DNA of 64,000 nt, taken from NCBI GenBank assembly GCA_024305405.1, contig JAKNDB010000053.1, forward strand, positions 558,001 through 622,000. The letters are read 5' to 3'. Origin of the DNA: Dirofilaria immitis (Eukaryota; Nematoda; Chromadorea; Rhabditida; Onchocercidae). This document shows positions 13,084 through 27,379 of this stretch, in pieces (positions within the stretch are counted from its first letter, which is position 1; every line of letters starts with the position of its first letter). The notes under the pieces are model-generated. The model did no database searches. It saw nothing but the letters and a program-made list of their open reading frames with translations, and was not told the DNA's origin. The position numbers and the translations under genes are program-made.

Positions 13084-13450
13084 GCGCAAATACGTGTTTT
13101 ACGTCAATTTACATATGTTCCAAATGAGCTCAAGTAAATGATTTTACGTCATTTTATATGCATGTATTAAAATAAGCGTAATCAGATATTTACGTTAATT
13201 TATATACGTTGAAATAAGCATAGGACAGATATTTTACGTCAACATTCATAAGTATTCTTTTTACCGTAGATATATGTTTATATAATAATTACAAACTTTT
13301 TACAATTTTTATATTTCTTATTTTTACAGCAATATGTATATATACGTATATTACGTTTGGAATAGACGTGAATAATTTTTGCGATTTTTTTATTTCCTAA
13401 TTTCTTGCATTTGAAACATATGTAGATTGACGTAAAACGCGTATTTGCGT
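13084..13450. mobile_element. Candidate fold-back element with 35-bp inverted ends
   Basis: The left arm 13084-13118 (GCGCAAATACGTGTTTTACG...) is the reverse complement of the right arm 13416-13450 at about 32 of 35 positions. The arms enclose about 300 bp. The left half also holds four TTACGTCA/TTACGTTA units with a period near 45 bp (13101, 13146, 13192, 13236). There is no transposase frame. The structure fits a miniature inverted-repeat element or a palindrome grown from a short satellite. No clear target-site duplication was identified by eye. Confidence 0.45.
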
Positions 13451-14587
13451 TTAAATAGTTAACGTTAATTTGGATGCTACGCTTAAAATAAACGAATAAA
13501 TAATTTTTACAATAATAATAGGAAAAATTTTTTTATAATTTCTTTTTGATTTTAATTTAATTTCATATTCGAATAGAATTTTTAATTAATTTTATTGGTA
13601 TTTTTATTGATTTCTTTCTTTTTTTTTCTTTTTATTATTCAATTGAATATTTCGTTTGATTTTTTAAATTTTTCATCCATTTGGTATTTAAATGTTTGTA
13701 ACAAATTTTTGCAATAAATAATTTCTTTTTTTTTTTTAGTTATATAAATTATTCATATCTTTTTGCTTATCAATTTTTATCAAATTTTTTTTTTTTGTTT
13801 TGAAAAATTTTTCCTTTCAAAAAATAATACCAATCTTTTATAGCTTTTTTAAAATTATTTTTTTTTTCTTTGTTTTGAATGAAATGAAAATTTTGATAAT
13901 TATTCTTAATGAGAATGAAATTTAGAAAAATTTCCAATCTAATATATTAATTAAAAAAATTGGTACTAATTAATTAATTAATTAATTAGCTAAGTAATTA
14001 ATTAGCGAAACGAATTAGTATATCTTTATCGAGATAGAAGTTTTAAAATATTAATTGCAAAATTTAGCATTGTGCGAATTTTTATTCCTCTACTATTTTG
14101 CATAAAAGTTTGTAATTAATTAATTAATTTCAATCCTTAGATGTAATAGGAATTGATAAGAATTATCAGCTTTTTACTGCATGCAGGTTTTTTTGAGCCA
14201 ATTTAAAATCAATTCATTTAATGAATTAAATTTTCAGATATTTCATTCCAGACATTTTATGAAATCTAATTTATTAGCAGAAAATAATCACACATATATA
14301 TATATATATATTTGATAATGATTATTATTAATTTTATGATATCATAGAGTGCTTATCATATAAATTTATTATCTTATTTAATTGATATTTTATTGATTTA
14401 ATTATTGATAAAATCAAACTACCTACTCAAGTTTAATTTGATTAAAAAAACTCGGGAATGATATTGATCATTGTTTTTGTATTATCATCAATAAGCAGCA
14501 GCTGGCTGCTATTCTATTAATTTTATTAAATCTTTTCCTTTTTTTTTCTAAATAAATTTCATTTATGATTTCTAAAAATCACTCTCT

Positions 14588-14626
<39 letters not shown>

Positions 14627-15447
14627 TTCTTTTTCTCTTTCATTTTTATTTAATTTAGAAAATAACAGTTATGGCTTGAAATGATCAAATAGCTATAGCT
14701 TCGATGCTATATTGAAAGTGAAAAAAAGGATTAATCTTATCGATGAGATTTTTTTGATAAGAAAGAATGGATCATTTCATTTCTTCAACGATACATTTCA
14801 GGTCTCTTTTAGTAACCTTTTTCCTTTTCCCCTCTCCCCTCCCTGTTTTTTGCATAAACATTAATTATGATCCTAACTTTAAATTTTATTTTGTTGTCTT
14901 TTTTCTTGCAAATAAGGTTTCTCGTTTTTATGATATATTCGAGAAATATTTTTGTTTCTATCATTTCCTAGACGTAAAAGTTCGTTCTCTTTTTTTTCTT
15001 TTTCTTTACTCTAATCATATCATATCATATCAAATAATTTATTCAATAAAAAGTATTGAATAAAAATATTGATTAAATATAGTTTAATTCAAAATTTTAA
15101 ATTAAATTATGCAATTTATATAGATTTATTTTAATTTTAAATAATTAATATTATTATTTGTATTCATATTTTGTTATAGATTTAATAAGTTATGAAATGA
15201 TAACATACTGATTTATTGATAATATCATTTCATAATTTTGCATTAATCGAGCATATTGTTAACATATTGCTATTTATCATATTTGAATTATACATATCCT
15301 ATTAAGAAAGAGAAAACTTTCTCCAAACATCTCTCTATAATAGCTTGAAGAATAATTTATAAAGTCATAGAATCATAATTACTTTTCCAAATGTTTATTA
15401 TTCATGAAAGATGAAAGCCATTCGGCAAATAAATAATAATATCATAT
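13451..15447. other. No gene recognised
   Basis: AT-rich, with (CT)n at 14590-14640 and homopolymer runs. A 98-codon frame at 14767-15063 is open, but it is Phe/Leu/Ile-rich, lacks splice context or a recognisable motif, and is not called. Confidence 0.5.
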
Positions 15448-15622
15448 GAATTGACGGATATCGCGTGATAATCTAATATCATGTATATCATATATTGCGT
15501 GAATACTGAGCAATATATATATATATATATAATAAATAATATGCTATGAATTGACGTATATGACGTGATAATTTAACATTAAGGTATATCGTATGTTACG
15601 TGAATACTCAGCAATATATGTA
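15433..15622 (+). repeat. About 100-bp tandem duplication
   Basis: Two copies share GAATTGACG at 15448 and 15548, then CGTGATAAT, GCGTGAATACT or ACGTGAATACT, and AGCAATATAT. Confidence 0.85.
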
Positions 15623-16834
15623 ATATATTAATTATTTGATTACTTTTTAGGAAAATTTTTGTTATAGAAAATACGATCAATAAATTGTTTTAAATAAAAT
15701 AAAAAAATAAACAATTAGAAATAGTTTTGTAAAAAAAAAAGAAATTATTTATAAATAGAAAAATTATTCTATTGCTAGAAAATTTTTAAACTTTGACCAT
15801 TGCATTGATCTAAAACTTGCTCTTATCACTAATATTCAAGAAAATTGATAAGTGTTAAAATACATTCCAAAATTTTTTTTTCTTCCTTCCTCTCTCACTT
15901 CTTTTCTTCATCTTTTACATTTTATTTTTACTATTTTTTTATTTTAATTTAATCGTTATTTCGTAATTATTACGATTATGATCGATTATTTTTTCTTTTC
16001 CTCGAGAAATTCCGGGAGAAAAAAGGCGTTATAATAAAAATTTTGCATAAAACTCTTTTTTTTTTAAAAAAGAAATATTTTCAGAAAATTTTTTAAATCA
16101 TTCGTTATTTATCTGAAAAGAAATACGATATATACACGAATAGAAAGAATATACGTTCAAATCGACCGCGTTTTCAGTGTGAAAAGCTGGTTTGGTTGGT
16201 TGGCTGGGCTGAAAAAGTTTTATTGTTAAAATTTTTCTTCAAAATATTTTATTTTGGTGAAGACTAATCAATCAATCAATCAATCAATCAATATTATTAC
16301 CATTCATCATCATATAAACAATCATTATCATTATTTCTGTTCAAATTATCATTATTTCTGTTTGATAAACGGAAAGAACGAGAAGAAAAAGTTGAGCGGA
16401 AAAAAAGTTACGATATTCATCGTTAGTAAATATTATCCAGTACTTTTATTATAATTATTATTCTTACTATTTATCATTACTACTATCATTCGAGTTGTAG
16501 TGTGTCATCAATACAACAATCACTATTGGAACAACAAGCAATAAAATATAATCAAGTAATCATTTCTTTTTTAATTTTTAAATATCAAAAAAAAATTTGA
16601 TATATTTTATATTTTAATCATATCAATAATAAATATAATATATATGATATATTTTAGTTTTTTTATTTAAAATAAATATATGAAATAATTTATGATTATT
16701 TCTGTTACTAATCAATAATAACATTTAAGGAAAATTTAACAAATTCAGCAAAGCTTCTCAGAACGAGAAGGAAAAAAAACTTTTCATCTTATTATTACTA
16801 TTATTATTATTATTATTCTATATTATTGTGAATT
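15623..16834. other. No gene recognised
   Basis: AT-rich, with a tetranucleotide (ATCA)n run at about 16266-16292 and a slightly more GC-rich patch at 16150-16215. No exon was supported. Confidence 0.45.
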
Positions 16835-16870
16835 ATGGGTGATCAAATGAATAAAGAACAACAAGAAAGG
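16835..16870 (+). other. Possible remote first exon (speculative)
   Basis: An ATG opens 12 codons (MGDQMNKEQQER) that end exactly at a GTTTGT donor in phase 0. The first ATPase beta exon begins at an acceptor (32379) with an in-frame TTG just before its ATG. This segment could therefore be spliced to it without breaking the frame. Nothing else supports it: the intron would be 15.5 kb and the peptide is too short for a homology call. Confidence 0.15.
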
Positions 16871-17211
16871 GTTTGTTTACTTTTTTTTGATTTTTAATTT
16901 TTAATTTAAAATTAAATTTAATTTAAATATTACATTTCAAATAGGAAAAATTAGAAAAAAATGAAAAAATTTATGTTAGAATTTTTGATTAAATTTTAAT
17001 TTTAGAAGGAAAAAAATAATAAATAAATTATTTAAAAATTAATAAAATATATTTGAAATGATTTAAACTTAAAAATTAATTTAAATTGTAAAAATTTATT
17101 TGCACATACTATTAATTTTTTTAAAATATATATTCTATCAAATACAATTAATTAAACTGATAATTAAGTATTAGTAAAAATGATTTTAGCATCATATTTA
17201 ATAAAATATTT

Positions 17212-17257
<46 letters not shown>

Positions 17258-17546
17258 CTAGACATATACATGTTAACGTTGAAATATTAATTTAAAGTTA
17301 AAATTTTTTTCCTTTCTAATTTATAACAAATTTAATATTTCGATATTTGAATTATTTCATAAAAATAGGAAATTAATATCATAAACTTATTTCAGTAATA
17401 AAATTTATTATAAATTAGATTAGAAAGAAAAAATTTTTAGCTTATAAATTAATTAATATTTCAATGTTTATTCATCAAATTAAAAATGACTTGATAAAGT
17501 AGGAAATGAATTATTATATATATATGTATATGATTTTCATTGTTTA
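16871..17546. other. No gene recognised
   Basis: AT-rich sequence with an (AT)n run at 17218-17256. Confidence 0.5.
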
Positions 17547-17770
<224 letters not shown>

Positions 17771-18282
17771 TACTATTACTATTAACATCATTATGCTTAT
17801 TTTCAGTCTTTTTCAAATAATGCAAGAATGAAATAGAATGAATGATGATGTTTAATAGATTAATAGATAGAGATTGATAGTAGTACGGATAGGTAGATAG
17901 ATAGATAGATAGATAGATGAAATGGTGATCTATATATATATATATATATATATATGTAATCTTATTTAAAACTTAATTTGATGGGAAAAAGATACTTGAT
18001 AATTTGAATGATATTTATTGGAAAAGATTTTACTGAAATAAGCTTGTGATATCAATTTCCTATTTTTTATGAAATAGTTCAAATACCGAAATATTACATA
18101 GAAATACAACCATTTTCTAACTCGCAATAATTCATTTCCTATTTCTTTTTTGAAATAATTTTAGTATCGAAATATTGTATAAAAGTTAGATTATTTTTAA
18201 TTTGAATGTCTCATTTATAAGTTGGAATTTTTTTCCTCCAATTTATAGTAAATTTTGTTATTAATTACGTAACATTTGAGTT
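17771..18282. other. No gene; GATA and AT runs
   Basis: Contains a (GATA)n run at about 17893-17920 and an (AT)n run near 17932-17955. No exon was recognised. Confidence 0.5.
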
Positions 18283-18460
18283 ATCATTTAATGATAACAA
18301 AAGATGAATGAATAATCAATCGATTGATATGAAATGAAAGGTAGAGAAAAAACCACCGGTAAGCGGGATCATTTAATGATAACAAAAGATGAATGAATAA
18401 TCAATCGATTGATATGAAATGAAAGGTAAAGAAAAAGAAAAAAAACCACCGGTAAGCGGG
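18283..18460 (+). repeat. 85-bp tandem duplication
   Basis: Two copies begin at 18283 and 18368 with ATCATTTAATGATAACAAAA and end with ACCACCGGTAAGCGGG. The second copy has a longer A/G run. Identity is very high outside that run, so the duplication is recent. Confidence 0.9.
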
Positions 18461-20498
18461 TAAATTACAAATAGGTAAAAATCGTGGAAAATGGGAAAAT
18501 GAAGTAATTGCCTACTGTAAATGATATGCCATTTCAAATTTGACACGAAAAAATGCGAAAAGTAAAAAGCGAAAAAAATTATTTTCTAAAATTCAAATTT
18601 TTATTTAAAATTTAAAGTATTTTTAATTTTTTAAATTTAATTTATTCTAAATAAATGAAAAAATTCATTTTATTACAATAAATAAACAAGTAAACAAACA
18701 AATAAATGAATAAAAATGCCAAGTAAATATAAAATGTTAGAAGAGGAGAGAGAGGGAAAGAGAGAGAGAGAGAGAGGAATGAGAAGGAAGAAAAGTTAAA
18801 ATTAAACAAAAAGGAAAAGGATGATGATGATGATAATTTCCAGCCTATTTTAAGTTGAAATAATTTCATTCGTTAATTGATAGTGAAATGAACAAACGAG
18901 AAGATAAGGTAGAAAAAGAAGAGGAGGAAAAGAAAGAGGAAGACGAGAAAGAAAAGGACGAGAAAGAGAAGGTAAAAAGAGAAGGAGAAGAAGAAGAGGA
19001 CAGGAATAAATAGGAATAAAATGATAGCTGAATATGCATATATATATATACATACACATATAGAACATGTATAGGCATGGGCCTAAGCCTAGAAATAAGT
19101 AGCTTTCGTTAGCAATTGAATAATTTAGGCTTTAGGCTGTCATTTTTTATTTATCAGTAAAAATTCTTTATGCAAATTTTTTTTTGGATTATTATATTGC
19201 TATTATTATTGACAAAAATGCTAGGCTTTCCAAAAAGACTAATATTAGTCATTAAGCCAAATATGCCTAGTTGTTGTTATTGTTGTTGTTGTTGTTATTG
19301 TTATTGTTATTATTATCGTTGTTGTTAAAGAGCCTTTTCTTTTTAACCTAATATTTTCACATCTAAAAGGACATTTTAAAAATGATGATAACGATCTTTG
19401 TCACTTCTATGCTTCAGTGATATTCGATAAGTTGTTTATGCTATATTTGAAAATAGCCTACAAATCTTTCTTTCCTTTTTTTCTCATTTTCTACTTTTGA
19501 ATTTTAATATTTCCAACGCTTCTTTTTCTTTTTTTCCCTTTTTTCATCGTTACTATTTTATTTTTTGTTCTATATCAAAATTTTATAAGATTATAAAAAT
19601 AAAAAATAGTAATTGAAAAATCATTTTTGATTATAAATATTTTATCGATTAAAAATTATTTTTAAAATTTTTTAATTTTATTCTTTTCTTTTTTTCTTCT
19701 ACAATCTACGAATGTTCAATTTTAAGCATATTTTTAATTAAATTAAATAATTTTTAATTTCATAATAATAAATAGAATTAATTAATTATTATTTTTATTT
19801 GAAAAAAAAGAAACCACTAAATAAAAATAACAAATTATTATGATTAATGAAATTTTTGAAAAATTTTCTATCATATTTTTAATAATATACTTAAATATGA
19901 ATAGGAATTTTTGAATTTAAAAAAATAGAAATACTTTATGTTAAAAATTTATTCCAATATTTGCTCCTTTTTTTTCTTTTCTATTTTTAAATATTATCTT
20001 ACAATGATATTATCATTGAAATTTTTATCATCTTTATCAAATTATATAATATATATACATATGGAAATGTATGATTTCTTTTTTTAAATTCCAATATAAA
20101 GAATAAATTTTTTTCTTTTTTTTTCTAAAATTATTCTAATAAAAGTAATTATTAGGAATGATTACTGATAACTTTATATTTGATTATTCTTTATATCATT
20201 TATTCTCTAATAATAATAATAATAATAATGTCCTCAATTATTTTACTAAACCTATATTAATTTATCTGGCAGCAATTAATTAATTTTAATTTCTAATTTT
20301 ATAATTATATTTTCATATCGAAAAAAAAGGAAAGAAAAAGAAAATTATAAATGTACAAGAGGGAAGAAAAGAGTTATCATTAAATTTATCATAATAAAAT
20401 TATGATAAATTTAAATTTTTAATTATAATCTTTACGATGAAATAATAATTAATGAAATTGGCAGAAAAAATCGGTAACCTCCCGAGAAATCACTTATT

Positions 20499-20533
<35 letters not shown>

Positions 20534-22395
20534 ATTTATTTTTTTTTTCTATTTGCAGAAATATTAGAAGGAAAAAAATTTCTCAAAAATAAAAATAGCT
20601 ATATTAACAATTCCAATATATATATATTTGATATATATATATATTTCGGAATGAAATTAAAAATAAAATCGATACAGCTATATTATTTGCATATATTTAT
20701 TTTATTAATTAATATAACTATATTTAAATAATAAATATTATTTAAATATAGTTATTAAATGATATACATATATGCATATATTTATATTAATGAAAAGAAA
20801 TGATTATTCAGTAAAGATTAAAATAAAATTGTAAATAATTCGATATGATAATATTATTTATATATTTTATTTTATTTTATAAATATGAATATAATATTCA
20901 TAATTTAAATAATTCTAGAACTAAAAAACAGAAAGAAAAAGAGAGAAAGAGGAGAAAGAAAGGGAGAGAAAGAAAGAGCGAGAAAAAGTTTGAGAGAAAA
21001 AAGAAAAGAAAAGAAGAAAAATGATAAATACAAAATATATTAAAAATTTTTACTAAATTAATTTTGAAAATGAAAAAGAAAAAGAAAGAATGAGAAAGAG
21101 AAGAGTGAAGAAAGGGAAAAGATCAAAAGAGAGAAAAAGAGAAATATTAATAAATTTAAAACTACTGATTAAAACTTTTTATCAAATATTAAATATACAA
21201 TATTATCATCGCTATTAGTAATCATCATCATCTCATCATCATCATCATCATAATCACCATCATCATCATCATCATCATCATCGTCGTCACCATCATCATC
21301 ATCATCATCACCATCATCATCATTATCATTGTTAGCATCCTCTTTACTCACTATCAGTGTTGTAAGAATACGAACAGCTGAGCCTATCCATTTAAATTTT
21401 CCTTTCCATTCTCCCACCCCTCCTATTATTACTATTATTTATTCGTAGTACTATTTCATTTCCTTTTTCTCTCTTTTTTTCTTTGTCTTTTTTCTCTTCA
21501 TTTTTCTTCCTTTGTTTCATTGTTATCTTCTTTATCTATTCACTTTTTTCTTTGTTTTGTTTACTATTCGTTTCTATCTTCTCTTATATTTATTCAATCT
21601 TTATTTCATCTTTTTAAATAAAACAAATTTTTGAAGCATTTCAAATTGAATCGGAAATCTATTCATATTTTTCCCCTTCTCCTCTTCATTACTCCTTCTC
21701 TTTCTTTTTCGTAGTCTTCTTTTTTTCTTTTTCATCTCTTTATTTTCTTTTACTTGATATTATTGAATTTTTCTCCTTCTCCCTCTCCTCTCTCTCTCCT
21801 CTTAAAATTAACTCTAAGTTTAAGTTATCTGATATAGAAGAAAGAATAGTAAAATTAAGAAGGAAAGGAAGAGGAAAAGAAAGAAAATAAGGGAAGGAAA
21901 AGGAAAAAGAAGGAAAGGAGGAGGAGGAGGAAGGAAGAAAAAAGGAAAGAAAGGATGTACGATTTATCATTACTCCTATTTTCATAAAACGGAGAGAGAA
22001 AGAGAAAAAGAGGGAAAGAGAGAGGGTAAGAAGAAATGAAAGAGAGAATGAAAGTATGTGAAGTAAATATGAAGTATAGTGAAGAAGTGAGTAAAAGATC
22101 AGAAAAATAAAAAAATTCCATTATAACAAACTATAATAATAACAACAGCTAATAGGGCCAGATTAGGCTAAGTCTTAAACTAGGCTTGATTAGATTAGGC
22201 TAATACTGATAAGCCATTGATTATTATTAAATTAGTTAATCCTTCCACTATATGTTTCTTTTGATTTGTTCATTTCAAATTTTCCTCTTTTTTTTAAGTT
22301 ATTGTTTTTTCTTCATTTCGTACAAATGATGAGTCATCAATGATGTAATATATTATTACGTCTTATCACTTCTCTTACATTACATCATGTATCAC
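18461..22395. other. No gene; purine/pyrimidine-rich DNA
   Basis: Holds GA-rich blocks (18730-19010, 20930-21150, 21840-22050), a (CT)n run (20500-20532), an imperfect CAT/CAC repeat (21215-21330) and GTT-rich sequence (19270-19325). Scattered TTAGGC words occur near 19125-19137 and 22153-22200. Open frames here are low-complexity and none is called. Confidence 0.5.
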
Positions 22396-22495
22396 GGAAG
22401 ATTCACGTCCGTGTGTCTTGATATTTCACGTTCGTGTGTTGTGATATTTACGTTCGTATATTGTGATATTCACGTTTCGTGTGTTATGATATAAA
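22396..22495 (+). repeat. About 26-bp repeat with CACGTTCGTG core
   Basis: Four imperfect copies read TTCACGT-CGTGTGT-TGATAT. The core is an imperfect palindrome. Copies diverge by single bases and one insertion. Confidence 0.7.
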
Positions 22496-24159
22496 TTCGC
22501 GTTCGGATTTTGATTTTGCTAAATTCTTGGGCATGAGATAGTGATAAGAAGATATTATTTGATTAAGTAATATAAATATATATGATAATGAGATGAACAT
22601 AATGTTTAAATCTGATTATTATTTGTTTATTAACAGGAAGATATATGAGAATATAACGGGTAATTATAATGATTATAAAGTTTCTAATTTTGATATTTCC
22701 GTTTTTTAACTATGATAAAAGCAAAAGTTCGTTATCAGTTCGAAACATTTCAACAACAATATAATCTTACTTTTTTTTTATCAAGCCAAAACATTCTAAT
22801 GAAAATATATAGCTTTATTCTAATTTTTGTTTTTAAATTGGCTCTATTACAATTTAATTATTTTTGAAGCATTTAAATCGAATTAGAATGAAAACATAAT
22901 TTTTAATGATATTTTTTTGCCCTAATTAATTCATTTCAATCAATTTTATGAATAAAATTTAGAATAATGATTTGTAAAAAAAAAAAAAACTTTTCCCAAC
23001 TTTTACACATATACATTTCCATATATTTATTATGTAAGAATTTTTTTGTCTCTTCAGTTAAAAATTACTAAATTTTTATAAAAATTATATTTAATAAACT
23101 TTTCGAAATGTTTGAAATATTCTTAATTACATTAAATATTGATATGAGGCATAAATGTTAATTGCTATAAAATAGATTAGTGGGACATGAAATTTCAAAT
23201 AATATTATAATTTGAAATAATTTCTCAATCATCATGTTCATTTCTATTCCTGCAATTTTTCTTTTTATTATTTATGTTATTATAATTATACTATTTAAGT
23301 ATATAATTAATTTTTTTATCGTTGTACTTAAATATTATTTGATATATGTATACATACATACCTATGCATAGCTATATATATTTAGAAAAAGAAAAAGTTT
23401 GAAGTTTGATTAGCTACATCATCAGTGTGATACCAATGATTTCATTTTATCATGAATAGTTGGAAATGAAAAAAGAAATGATAATAATAATAATAATAAT
23501 TTAGTACAAAGGATAGAAATAAAATAGCAATACGATTGAATGTATTTCGATTTTTTTTTTCATGCAAACGTATCTTTCCTTTCTTTAGACATATATTTAT
23601 ATATTTTCTATTTCTTATATATATTAATATTTGGGATCAAAATTTTCAATCGCTTCAATTTGCAATAAATATATCACGCATATATATTCTTTCATTTCAT
23701 TTCATTTCATTTCGTTCCATTTCATTCCATTTTATTTCATTTCATTTCGTTTCGTTCCATTCTATTTCATTTGATTTCATTCCATTTTATTCCTTTTCAT
23801 TTTATTTCATTTCTTTCCATTTCATTTCATTTCGTTTCATTTCATTTCATTTCATTCTACGTTTTTATATTCTGCCTTGTTTCATCCTTTTCATTACTCT
23901 ATTAATTTATCTCTTTGATTTCAATTCATTTCCATGCTGAAAATATCCACTTTGCTTCATTCCATCCATTCACTTTCATTCTCTTTTGTACTCATATTGA
24001 ATAATTATAATCGAAATATGAAAGAAAACGAAAAAAATTGCATTGATAATACTTATATATTCCTTGCATTTATATATATATATATTTCATTTATTCATTC
24101 TATTCATTCATGAATTTATTATTTGTTTAAATTGTCTATATTTACTTCCGATTTTCATC

Positions 24160-24190
<31 letters not shown>

Positions 24191-26000
24191 GTCATTTATG
24201 TAAAAATTTTAGACATTTATTTAAAATATGATACTTATATATATATATTTGTTTCATATTTAATATAATTTTAAGTACAAATTTTTTAATTTATACTTAA
24301 AAATTATGCCTCATTATGTATTATATTTAATATTAACAATGTCTGAATGATAATATGGAATATTTATTGATTTCAAATTAATTTCCATTTCTTTTTTATT
24401 ATTAACAATTCAAAATTTTAAAGTAGTTAGCACTTCTTTTTTTTTTTTAAATATTTTCTTATTTCATTTTGTTAATAATCAAAATCAGAATGATATTTAC
24501 TACATTTTAAAGGAAATATATATATATATATATATAAATATGAATGATATCATTTTAATAAACATATTAGTTTCATTCCTTTTTACATTTTTATCTTTTC
24601 TTTTTTTTTTTTTAAAATAATTTTCTGAATTCAAAAGTTTGTTTAACTTTACATAGGAATTTATTAGTTTTATAATTTTATACGAAACACGTAAAAATAT
24701 GATATTATTGGATTTTTTTTTTTGTAATATTATAAAACAAATAATTATATGATCAAAAGTAATAACAGTATTGAACATATCTTCACCAATTGCTACATAC
24801 AATTTGAAATTGTTTACTAACTGATTCGTTGGCATTGGCGGCTGTCTTTTTTTTTTTTTTTTTTTTTTTTTTTCGCAATCTATTGCAATAGTTTTTAATA
24901 TAGCTGTTTTGATTCTCTCACCTCTATTTCGATGAACCATCAAATGACATGAGGCATATTTTAAAATGAAATGATACGTAGCAGTCAGATCGATCAACTG
25001 ATCATCATTTCATCTTTTGTTTTTGTTTTTGAAATTAAAAATAATCATTTTGAATGTCTCTTAAAATTCTTAAATTTTCCACATATTTCAATAGCAATCA
25101 AGTTGAATTTTTATCATGAACTTGAGCATAAGCATAATTATAATATAGCTTGACCTCTTGACCTTAACAATATTATCTATCAATTGTTTTCATTCTAAGT
25201 TATTCTTATATCTTTTGAAAAGAAAAAATAAAGGCAAAATTTAATTTAAAATATATGTATATTTCGTTAGTGAAATGCGAAAAGAACGGTTACAACAAAT
25301 TAGAGTAAACAAAGATTTGATAAATTAGAGTAAACAAAGATTAAATAAATTAGAGTAAACAATGATAAAGTAAATTAGAGTAAACAAAAATGGATTAAAC
25401 TTGACGATGTAATTATATCACGTTTAAAAAATATTTTTCTATTTTATGCATTCTTACGTAACCTTTAACATATATATTTCAAAATTGCTCAAATTTAATA
25501 TTACATTATCCGATACGATCTTTTCAAAATTTTTCTTTAAAAAAAACTCTTTCATGTTGAAGATAATCATCAAATCATTGATTAACTGGGCTAGCATTTT
25601 AAAAATTGAAATTAAATTTATTACTATTAATATTAGTTATCAAATGTAAAAACTTTTAGATATTAGTTATTTCATTTATTATATACATATTTATAAATGA
25701 GGAAAAATAATTTTCAATTACAAATTTAATGTTATCTTAGCCTTTTTGATAAGATTATTTTTGTGTAATTTATTTTCTGATAATTTCTTTACTGAATATC
25801 ATTGAAAATAATATCAGCTATTTATCACGTTTTGCATAATTGCGTATAGCTAATCCCTAATCACATAATAATATAAAATTATTTTGACGAAAAAAAAAAA
25901 GTAATGATTAGCACTTTATGTATAATATCACAATGTAATAGTTATCATTTATACGTAATATCACGTGTTCTAGGCAATCGTTACGTTACATGTAATATCG
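22496..26000. other. No gene recognised
   Basis: AT-rich with a (TTTCA/TTTCG)n pentanucleotide tract (23690-23860), several (AT)n runs, a T-run of about 26 (24848-24873) and a four-copy repeat of about 25 bp (25296-25395, core AAATTAGAGTAAACAAAGAT). A 165-codon minus-strand frame (24500-24997) crosses the T-run and is not accepted as a gene. Confidence 0.5.
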
Positions 26001-26215
26001 TGTCCTAAAATATAAGGCATATGTCACATCAGTGTTGTAATGAAAGCAGTCGTTAGATTAGATGTAATATCACGTCTTGAAACGTAAGGCATATGCATAT
26101 CACGTGTTGTACATGTAATATCACGTCTTGAAATGTAAGGCATATGTATATCACATGTTGTAATGAGGCAATCGTTCGTTACATGTAATATATCACGTCT
26201 CGAAATGTAAGGTAT
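26001..26215 (+). repeat. Degenerate satellite with ATGTAATATCACGTCT
   Basis: Four copies of ATGTAATATCACGTCTTGAAA followed by GTAAGGCATATG sit at irregular spacing (about 55-80 bp). Alternating long and short units suggest internal deletions. The minus-strand frame across it is a repeat artefact. Confidence 0.75.
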
Positions 26216-27379
26216 ATAAATTTGGTAGTATTTAAAAATTCCTATCATTTTTATTAATTTTTTTTTTTATTTATAAATATTTGAAATGATAGTACTTGCT
26301 TGGGAAGGAATGATAATATAAAAATAGAGCTTATATAAAAGAGCATCAAAATTTAATGATAATTTATGCAAAATTTTCATCGCAGAAAAGAAATTTTATG
26401 AAAAGAAAAATAATCAATCTTATTAATTTGTTTTTCTCTCTTTTTTTTTTAATAAAAGATATAAAGCATTAGATATTTATTTTTGTATAAATTTGTCTAT
26501 TTGTTTATATACGTCTTATCATATACGTATTTATACGTATATGAGAATTTGAAAAATGTTAAGATAAGCGGAAATATTATAGATTTGAATATATATATAT
26601 ATATAAAAAGAATATCACTGATAAGGAATTTTTATAAAAATGAGGAAGAAAAATTTACGTAAATTTCGAGTAAATTCTTTTCAGTTTCTTCTTTTTTTTA
26701 AAAAAAAATCTAAAATAGATAGCACCTATTGGATGATGTACCATCTTAAAAGACAAGCAAGAAGTTGTCCAAATCTTGTTTCCTATCATTGTCAGGAATA
26801 GAAAGATGGATTGATGGATGATAATAGGTATGTGTTGGTTGGTATCAGTAAACAGAACGGTAAGAGATGGAAGTTTAGGAAGGTTTGGTTAGAGTATAAG
26901 AAGATGATGGGGGTAAATTTGATAAAAATTCAGATCACTGATAGAAATGTCTACGCATGGGGTCATAGTGCATCTTTCGTTCGAAATTTACACTGAGAGA
27001 GAGAGAGAGAAAGAGAGAGTTTGTCAGGGAGAGAGAGATACCTGAAATGTAATTATTTTTAACCTCTTCATTTTGCTCATTTTTGTCTTTCCTCTTGTTT
27101 CATCGTTTACTAAATCAAATACTTCTATTTATGCTTTATTTTTCTGACCTTTATATCGTTCTTTTTTTTTCTTGACCTTTTGCTCTATTTCTTTAACTCT
27201 TGAATTTACCATAATATTATTCGTTGTAATTAACTAACTCTCTTGTATTCTCTCATCTCTTTTCTATTTTCTCCTTACTTTGATATAAAATCAATGTGTC
27301 GCATTATTGTGCGGTGTATATGTCTTATTGTTAACTGTAGCGTCGCTTGTTGTTCTTATCGCAAATTTATTCTAAAATA
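26216..27379. other. No confident gene; a GC-richer island
   Basis: The 26730-27000 part is distinctly richer in G and C than its surroundings. It carries an uninterrupted frame (ATG at 26814, stop just before 27000) with a mixed-composition peptide containing NRYVLVGISK and VYAWGHSASF. No family was recognised. A (GA)n run follows at 26995-27040. Confidence 0.35.

Noticed and set aside
24500..24997. 165-codon minus-strand frame, the longest that is not entirely a simple repeat
   Set aside because: It crosses a T-run that encodes a Lys run and ends in an (AT)n repeat. No family motif or splice context was recognised. A decayed exon in its first third cannot be excluded.
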